Of a DNA stretch of 24,464 nucleotides, positions 11,601 to 20,600 are shown one piece after another. Source of the stretch: Choristocarpus tenellus KU-1152. Its lineage: Eukaryota; Phaeophyceae. The stretch covers positions 1-24,464 of the forward strand of contig CAXNAD020000211.1 in assembly GCA_964200185.2 (NCBI GenBank), written 5' to 3'. Position numbers and translations under genes: made by a program. Position 1 is the first letter of the stretch. Every line of letters begins with the position of its first letter. The notes beneath the pieces are model-generated. The model ran no database searches, was not told the DNA's origin, and worked only from the letters and a program-made list of their open reading frames with translations.

Positions 11601-14600
11601 AAATTGCTTGAAACCATATTACCAGTAATCTAATAATAGTCATTGTCTTATGTTCATTACATCAATACCCACAACAAAGTCTGATCTTTGCATCCAATTG
11701 GCATTGTACAAGGTGTAGGATGTGGAGTCATTTGAACGATCTCAATCTTAGAGAGGGGCGTTATGACTACCTACTAGTGCATGTGCTTCTAGCACTCTGA
11801 TCATCAATTTCACACCCATGTCAACAATACTTGTTTCCCATAACCCTAACCCTAACACCTACAGTCTGGCGAGGGTAGTTAGCTGCATTTCAACCAAGGA
11901 AAATATAAAAAAAGAAAATATTTTGTGAAGATCCAAATACTCCAAATGGCCAAAATAGAACCCCCTCCCTGGTAGCATGGCTTGTGTTCTTCACAGAGTT
12001 AGGGTTAGGGTTTGTGTTCCTCGATAAGACTGCCTAACCACACCTGCATATCCCCTGCCTTGAACGCCTGGTTTCCTGTCTCCTTTGTAGTCTCCATTAG
12101 TTTATACTGCTTGATTAACACCCGGTACTCCTTGTTGTCTGGATCTTGTCTTGCTGCTTCCTGTTTATTATTGTTGTTATAAATATATTATTATTATGGT
12201 TATTAATATTATTATTTTGTTATAGATAGTAGTAGTAGTAGTAGTAGTGTTTTGCACACATGAGAGTAAGGAGTTAGGGTTAGGGAACACAATACCAAGA
12301 GGAATGTAATGCTTGGAGTGAGACGTCTTGGGTATATCTTACGTATATACCATCTCAGACGTAGACTCAAACATAGTTAATTTATTTGAACAGCATAGGT
12401 ATCAATTAGGAGATGAGCAGAAGCATAGCCCTACACTGGAGCAAAAAAATTAGGATTAAGGCTAGAGTTAACTCCGTTGTAATACAATAATTTTTCATAT
12501 TAATACCGCAACTATAATAACACCATCTGTAAAAAAATATCAAACAGAAGACTTGATACTCAAATTCTAGCAGATGACATCATTCTTGACCCCAAAAGAA
12601 CCACATCAAGCACTGCACAGGTCAGTCCTCCCCAGGAAGTACAACTACCTTGCCACCATCGGTTCTAACCCTAACCCTACAACTAGACCTTCCTCACCAC
12701 ATCATTGCCTTACAATACTCCATGCCTAGCCTTAGATAGTAAACAGTACATACCTGCAGATGCTTCACAGCACTGTCCAGGTTTCCCATGAGGTAGAGGC
12801 ACTTTGCCCTTGTAATAAGAAGAACCGCATTATTTTGTGTGTGCCGAATGAGCGCAGAGCTCAACGAGTACGCCTCCTCATGCTTTCCAACTCCCATCAG
12901 ACACTCCACCTGGAACACGGTTACAAAAACCATTACAAAAAAAGAGACAAAAACACAGGGATAATGGATGCACAAACTATCTAGCACTACTGTTTCTTTC
13001 ATCCCATTGCATCACCTTCACACCCTAACCCCTCACAGATTACACTGCAACAATAGAGGTATTGTAAGGATGTATACAATTAAGCTAATATCTTACTGGC
13101 ATTTCACAAATAAAGTACAACTAAGGTTCATCTTTGTAATCTACTTTTTCTACCCTCTCCATATCCACATGCATTAATGTTGTGCTACGCCTCTGACCAC
13201 GTATCCAATTAGACCAGACTGCTTAGAGTCCTTATCAGTATGGGTTAGGGTTAGGGGCGGGGATAGGGATAGGGTAACAGCAATGAAATGTGTGTGTCAT
13301 GCATAGACCAAATTTACCCTAACCCTAAGCATCCAGCCTCCATCCACAATTTCAAACCAACAACAACATTTCCAGGTAGACAAGAAGAGAGAGTGTGCTG
13401 CATATTCACTTGATGGGGTTAATAATATTCACTCAAGAGGACAAAGACAAGAGCCTCATGTCTTCTCCCCCATATGGGGAAAGGTTACTAGGGGGAAAAT
13501 TGGCACCATCAGGTTGTGGTATTTGCAATATTTACTGATATCCAACAGCTCTTCACTGCCCCACAAGAGCCTCAAGAAGACTAGCCCTAACCCTAACCCT
13601 AACCCTAACCCTAATCCAAACATTTGATGCTTACAACACTTTTGCACAAGGCAACAAAATGGCCTACACAAAATTGAGAGGCATATACTCTTCCAACAAC
13701 AGCAGAAGTACCTATCACCAAACCATCCCAAACCATACATCAGGTCAAACCTCTCATACAGATATGCAACTAACCCTAACCCTAACCCTAACCATTCAAT
13801 ACCGTATCGTATTAGGTTGAGTTAGGGTTAGGGTAACAAAAATTGTGCCAGCATAGCTTGCCTTCAGAATCTTGAGATCCTTGGACTGAGTCGCTGCCTG
13901 TAGCGCTGATTCCAACAGGGAAAGCGCCTGCGAATACTTGTGCTAAAAAATAAAAAAGAGGGTTAGAGTTTAGGGTTAGGGAAAGTGCCTGCAAAAAAAC
14001 TTACACTAAAGACAAAACAAAAACAAAAACAAAGAAAATCATGGGGGGCAGAAAAAACACGAGCGATTAAAAACCTACAACAAATTAAGACAAACGTCGG
14101 GTGAGGCATGATGGTTTTATGGTATCACAGTATTAGGGGTATGAGGTATAAAATAACAGAACACCTTGTATACAACTAGTTGAGTGTCGAATGAATCTCC
14201 ACAAAATGATAGGGGAATCACTGCAGTACAATCAATCATGGTTAGGGTTAGAGTAAACTACAGTTATAAGCAGACATGAGTGCACTTTGTGAGAGGTACA
14301 CACACACCATCATGATTCATGTTTCAAAAAGATACGCCCATGCCTTACCTGTCCACAGATTGTCTACATTTTATTTTAACATACAACGGGTGCAGTCTAA
14401 CCCTAACCCTAACAACACACATACACCTTTCAACCCTTACTTGCAACCACTTCCCAGTACTTCCCAAATGTACACAACCTTATCATATTATAAAAATCCC
14501 ACGCAAATCTTAGCAACTCGCCCACACCTTGTCCCACTATGAAATAACATGTGCACTGCCCCACTCTGTCAATAACAACTCCAGTGATTTTTTTTCTCAG

Positions 14601-17600
14601 CTTGGCAATGACATATTTTATTAATGATACAGTGGTGATTACTACTGCACCTCTTTATTAATACTTTATTTTTGTTCTAAACACACACAAACCTCACAAT
14701 ACCATAATCCTAACTTTCCTATCAAACAATTTAATTGAACCCTAGCCCTAAGTTTGACAATAGGACTCTCACATACTCACCCTTTACTCAGTTCAATCAG
14801 TCCATGTCACTGACAACTCCAAGCCTAACCTGACAATAAACCCTAATCCTAATCTAACCCTAACTCAAAAATAGTTCACTGAAATAAACCATCATGTATA
14901 CAACCCTTAACCCCCACTATTTTAGCAGTCCTAAGTTACTTGAGTAAGTAAAAAAATCTCATTCTCCAAGGCCAGATTCTCAGGGTATTCATTTCCTGCA
15001 ACAGACTACGTGCCTGTGAACTACTATAAAGAGAAAACAAAATAAGGTATCTGACCTGCTCCATATGGATTTACGCCAACCTCCTACCTCTTTTGAAGTC
15101 CTCCAATACCGAGACGCCAGCAGGGTATACAAAATAATAGTTAAATGGTATCTAATAATGTTAATACAATGATTAAAGTAATAACCCTAACCTCTTGCAT
15201 CAAAGCTTTAGCTCGGTCAGTCTTTCTCAGGCACAGCTCCGCGTCTTGCTTCTCCTTTATCTGCTTGGCATTGTTGGGGTCGAGAGCAAGCCCCGCCAGC
15301 ACAGTTGCAACTGCTGCCTTGAATTGACCCTGGAATTAAATTTATTAAAGCAGAGTATATTGAAAATTGACCAAAATGCACATTGCAGAAGAGGACGAAA
15401 GTATGGATGGGGGGATGAATGGAGGATGGTCATTAGATTCACCAACATTGGCAACACAAATGACATCATTTGAACTTAATGTCAACACAAGTATTAACCC
15501 TAACCCCTAACCCTAATGCTCACAATCAATTACAGTAGGATACTCAAGTAATATTTACACACTATCTTCTCAAATTTTCATTACATTTCTGGGGCAATAT
15601 ATGTTGCAGCATTAATAACAGCAGCTAAAATAATATCTAACCCTGACCCTAAACCCTAACCCATTTAAGTTCAAACAAAAGCTACATTTCTGGTTGGTGA
15701 TTCCATGCAATACCCTCATCCTAACCCCCCCAAATTTCCCTCTCATGAAACATATTGATGGCAACACACTAAACCAAAAATTAGCTACCAAAGATAACAC
15801 AATGAGCAAATCTAACCCTAGCCCTAACCCTATCTCATGAGGTTGGGGTTGGAAAACAGCATAAAAATAAAATAAACCAATTCACAGAAAACAAAAAAAC
15901 AGCTAATTCCTGTACTTTTTATTATTATACCTCTAACCCTGGCCAGAACAAAAACAAAAGTATAAAACAAAATCTCACCAGCTTCTTCTGTGCCCCTGCC
16001 TTTCGGAAGAGAGCCTTGGCAAATGTAGGGTCCAGTCCAACAGCTCTATCGCAGTCATCAATGGCCTAACAGCAACAAAGACAAGACAAGAATTCCTTTG
16101 CCACGTCATGAGATGAGTGGCCACATCCAACTGAAAGAATAAGACCAAGTATCTAAGACCCACCAGTGGTGTCAGCAAGAACTGATCGATAACTCACTTT
16201 CACCATTTGGCAACATACCGTCGCAATACATCAAAAGCAAGAACATACCATCACAATACATCAAAAGCAAGAACATACCATCACAATACATCAAAAGCAA
16301 GAACATACCATCACAATACATCAAAAGCAAGAACATACCGTCGCAAGGTATCAAAAGCAAGAACATACCATCACAATACATCAAAAGCAAGAACATACCA
16401 TCACAATACATCAAAAGCAAGGACATACCATCACAATACATCAAAAGCAAGAACATACCGTCGCAAGGTATCAAAAGCAAGAACATACCATCACAATACA
16501 TCAAAAGCAAGAACACACCATCACAATACATCAAAAGCAAGAACACACCATCACAATACATCAAAAGCAAGGACATACCGTCGCAAGGTATCAAAAGCAA
16601 GAACAAACCATCACAATACATCAAAAGCAAGAACATACCATCACAATACATCAAAAGCAAGAACATACCGTCGCAAAACATCAAAAGAAGAACAAACCGT
16701 TTTATTCCTTAAACAAAAAACAAAAAAACTATACTTTGTGTCAACACAGTCAAACAGACATTGGTGTCCTCACTGTACAAGGTAACACTGCCCTCTAGTT
16801 CACAACCAAACAAACAATCCAATGCCCCTCACTGTGGTCTCTAATGTAGTAGCCTGACTCTGACCAGAGTACAGTAACACCCTAACCCTTTAACAATAAG
16901 AACATGTTTTAAACAGTAACTAAAAAAACATCTGGTGTGTGCTTTAGAGGGGTAGAATGAGTTCATCATCACAACTTGCAACTTGTACAGAAGTATAGAG
17001 ACATTCAGAGTACATACATGAAGTCCATTGCGTGAGACCCATCAACAAGACAAAAAATAAAATGACAACACATCTGGTGTGTGCTTTAGAGGGGTAGAAT
17101 GAGTTCATCATCACAACTTGCAACTTGTACAGAAGTATAGAGACATTCAGAGTACATACGTGAAGTCCATTGCGTGAGACTCATCAACAAGACAAAAAAT
17201 AAAATGATAACACATCTGGTGTGTGCTTTAGAGGGGTAGAATGAGTTCATCATCACAACTTGCAACTTGTACAGAAGTATAGAGACATTCAGAGTACATA
17301 CGTGAAGTCCATTGCGTGAGACCCATCAACAAGACAAAAAATAAAATGATAACACATGCGTGGCATACACAGAGGTGCACTACATTCTATCGAGTACTCT
17401 ACATTTCAAAATATTGAATAAAAAAAATATTGTTGATAGTACTGGCAACAATGATAATATTAAAATGATACAAAAAAAAGGTTTGTTCTGCTGTCTGGAG
17501 GGGAGGGGGGACTGTTCTATATATGTAACAGTGTTAGTTTGAATATTGACGCACAAAAGATACTTCAACTAGAACAAAATTGCTTGCCCAGGGTTTGTGC

Positions 17601-20600
17601 AAGAGCTAGAATTAGTCCTTCACACATCATTCTAATATATTGGGGGGTGACCCTACTAATAGCCCTAACTCCAACAAGAGGTCCAAACAAATTGAAATGT
17701 GCTTATCAGAAATCAGCACTGCACAAGAACAAAAGGTATTGCAATGTAGCTTGGCATTATCACAATTTTACTTCTGTACCACTATTTATTATTATAAAAA
17801 CAACTCTATATACAACTGGTAATAATGGTAGTTTATAGGATTATCCAATATTGGTGAACCACAACAAGTGTGCCATGTCACAATTTAAAATGTATGTATG
17901 TCAGCTCTGTGCATGTAGCACAGAGAAATCCTTCAAGAAAAAACATCAGATGAGCTGTACATACCTAACCCTTACCCTAGTAGTATCATTAGTGCCATCA
18001 ATGACACAAACCTGTAGGTACCCTGAACTTCAACAAAAAAACGACTTGGCAGCCCACTAATTCCAAACCATAACTCCAACCCTAACCCTAACCCTCAACC
18101 TAACCCTAACCCTAACACATTGTAAGAATTTCCCAACGCTTGATACACATTGTTGATAAATATTATTTTAATATCATTATTGACGCCTTACCTGCTCATA
18201 CCCCAGGATCATAATATGGGCAGCAGCTCTATTCCCATACAGAGCGGCTTCTGCCTTAGCCAAGTCATCAGATTCCATACCATCAATCATTTGGCAGGCC
18301 TCAATCCCTTCTGTATACATAGTGATGGCCCCCCGATAGTCCCCTTCCTGTAACCAGCAATGACAATTATTATTATTAGAAGTGTGCCTCACACTGTACT
18401 GTACTGTACTATACTATACTATATTACATTATACTATACTACACCATCCATACTCTACACTGCTTGGAGTTAGGGTTAGGAACATGCAAGGTGAAAAATA
18501 CAACACACAACAATAGAAACTAGACCGCCAGCTCCAGGGCCCAAAATGGGTAGCTACAGGTCACTACAAAGCGACTGAAAGGTGACCAGAGCTTATCTAG
18601 AGGAAAACCTACATCAATCTTTCTGAAAACAAGAAAGTTCCCCAACATATCTCATATCTACATTCAAATCAACACAAACTAGTCTCAAACCAGCAATCAG
18701 ATGTCTCGTTGTCTGTTTATTAAAACAATAAAAAAAGGATCCACAGAAACAGTTCTAGTGCGTCTACCTGCCGATTTCCCAAAAACGTTTTTGCTCAAAA
18801 AAGCACTATCCGAGGTTTGGGCTAGTCTGGTACAAGCACCATCCAAATCTGCACCCAACACCCTCCTTTGGAAATTCGTTGATTGAATAAGAGCCAAACA
18901 ATGATAGTAACCTCCTTTGAGTCAGGAAAATTACAAAACAAATCCTGAATGAAAAAAACATCCAGGAATGGACAAATCACCTTGTCCGACTAAGTTAGCA
19001 TTTTCAACAATATTTTGGACAATGCAAACACCATCTATCTCCAGGAATAGACTGATACACAGTGTGCGGTGTAAGGACAATATTTTGTTACTTTTTTTTT
19101 TTTAAATCAAGGTTTGGTAGGGAAGAACTATGCTGACCTTGATCACTGTCATACCAAACCATGACACTCTCAAGATGTTCAGTTAAACAAATCAAATGAA
19201 GGGTTAGGGTTAAGCACAACCCAAATCCTAACCGTAAACCTAAGAGGGCGGGGACGACAAACACACCTAAACACACAAATAAACATACACAACAACAAAA
19301 AATGAGGCAAAGAGGTCATTCACATTCCTTGGGGGTACGGATAGACTTCAGTGCAAAAAATGTAAACTTTGAATCAAGAGGATGAGCAACCTACGATCAT
19401 CATTACAACGGGTTCAGCTCTTGCCGGAAAAATCGTGATTTATCCTCTGAATCATTACACACGCCTCCCTGCAAATCCATGGCCGTCAAGGGGTGTAGCC
19501 ACGATAAAATAGGCCACCTGTCAGGTGAGGGGCCCCGCTGGAGGAAAAAGGTTTTGAGGCTAACATCGTACACTTGAAGACACAGGTGTCAGTGCACACA
19601 GAAAAAGACAGAAAAACTTTGGAGGCGTGTGCAGCCAGCGATTGATGCACGGAGTAACCAATAGGTTGGTCTAAATATATTTAGTTATCAGATAAGTCAT
19701 AATTAATTGAACCCATCAAATAAGATTTATAGCCAGTCCACAACTCGAAAAAAAATAATGGGATGTCATCGCAGGTTCCAGCAAGCGCACCAATGGTTGC
19801 CCCGCTCTACTGAATTGGTTTTACTATCATATCCTTACTACCATCCTCATCAATTTTGTAACCGATTTTTTCTTGATATAATCAACACAGTTGGCAACAG
19901 ATACTCCTATCACAGAAGGATAACCTCCACACAACAGGAACTCTTAATTTTTTTAAATCACTTTCTGACTATTTGGAAACCTCCTGTGACAAAATGTTCA
20001 TATACAGTTCAAAAATGGTGAGCTAATTAATATTTGCAGTACATAGTGAAAAAAAAATGACAATTCCTTTGACGACTTTTTGAAAATAAAAATCTCCTCC
20101 CCAGTAAGAATAGATATCTCAGCCTAGTGTGAAATTTCTTCCATAAGCCCAACACTAACCTCTCACTAACCCTAACTCTAGCAGTTGCATGGAAGAGGCA
20201 ATCTATGACAGCAGGCAAAAAATTACATTCAACCACAACACACTCTTGCCAGAATCATTGCGGCAATCATCACAATAAATCGTAAATACCACAAAATTAC
20301 ACTACAAGGCGGAAGGATCAGTAACATAATAAAATAGTCACTAGTTTATGATATTAGTACTTTTTAAACTGTCGACATGGTTACCTTGATACTTAAATAT
20401 GCAATCTACAATAGTAACTGGGTGCTGATAACAACCATCTTGCAATTTGATCCATCATGCAAGTAGTTTGATGCTTCTGCTCCGGTGATGCAGAACAAGA
20501 TCAAGACTCACTCACACTCCTGGAAACATTAGATATACTGCCACTTGAAAAAGATTTGGTTGGATTACTTTGAGAGGTAGGGTTCCTAAACAGTCTAAGA

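Larger units (their letters stand above)
12910..13861 (-). other. Intron 5
   Basis: 952 nt, GCAAGC...TGTTCCAG, a GC-AG intron. It is the densest in telomere repeats: about 13022, 13243, 13317, 13585-13614 (five exact CCCTAA units), 13770-13793 and, in the opposite direction, 13821-13834. No gene seen. Confidence 0.9.
16066..18191 (-). other. Intron 2
   Basis: 2126 nt, GTAAGG...GCTGTTAG. Holds the 30-nt minisatellite, the 142-nt triplication, and telomere words at about 16879, 17969 and 18078-18117. The long open frames inside the minisatellite are by-products of a repeat length divisible by three. Confidence 0.9.

Noticed and set aside
13585-13614. A real chromosome end or assembly join at the telomere repeats
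   Set aside because: The gene continues in frame on both sides, so these are interstitial repeats.
16172-16785. Long open frames (170 and 192 residues) on both strands with 10-residue repeats
   Set aside because: They come from a 30-nt tandem repeat inside intron 2. A repeat unit divisible by three without stops is open for its full length on both strands. No splice or homology support.
4483-18347. Three exons of exactly 156 nt (exons 2, 6 and 12)
   Set aside because: They encode different domains with no sequence similarity, so equal length is coincidence.
18697-18897. Overlapping open frames on both strands in intron 1
   Set aside because: Neither strand shows a family motif. Overlap on both strands fits a chance stop-poor stretch.
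19707-20021. 104-residue plus-strand frame in intron 1
   Set aside because: Composition is rich in aromatic and polar residues with no recognisable motif, and no splice or initiation support.
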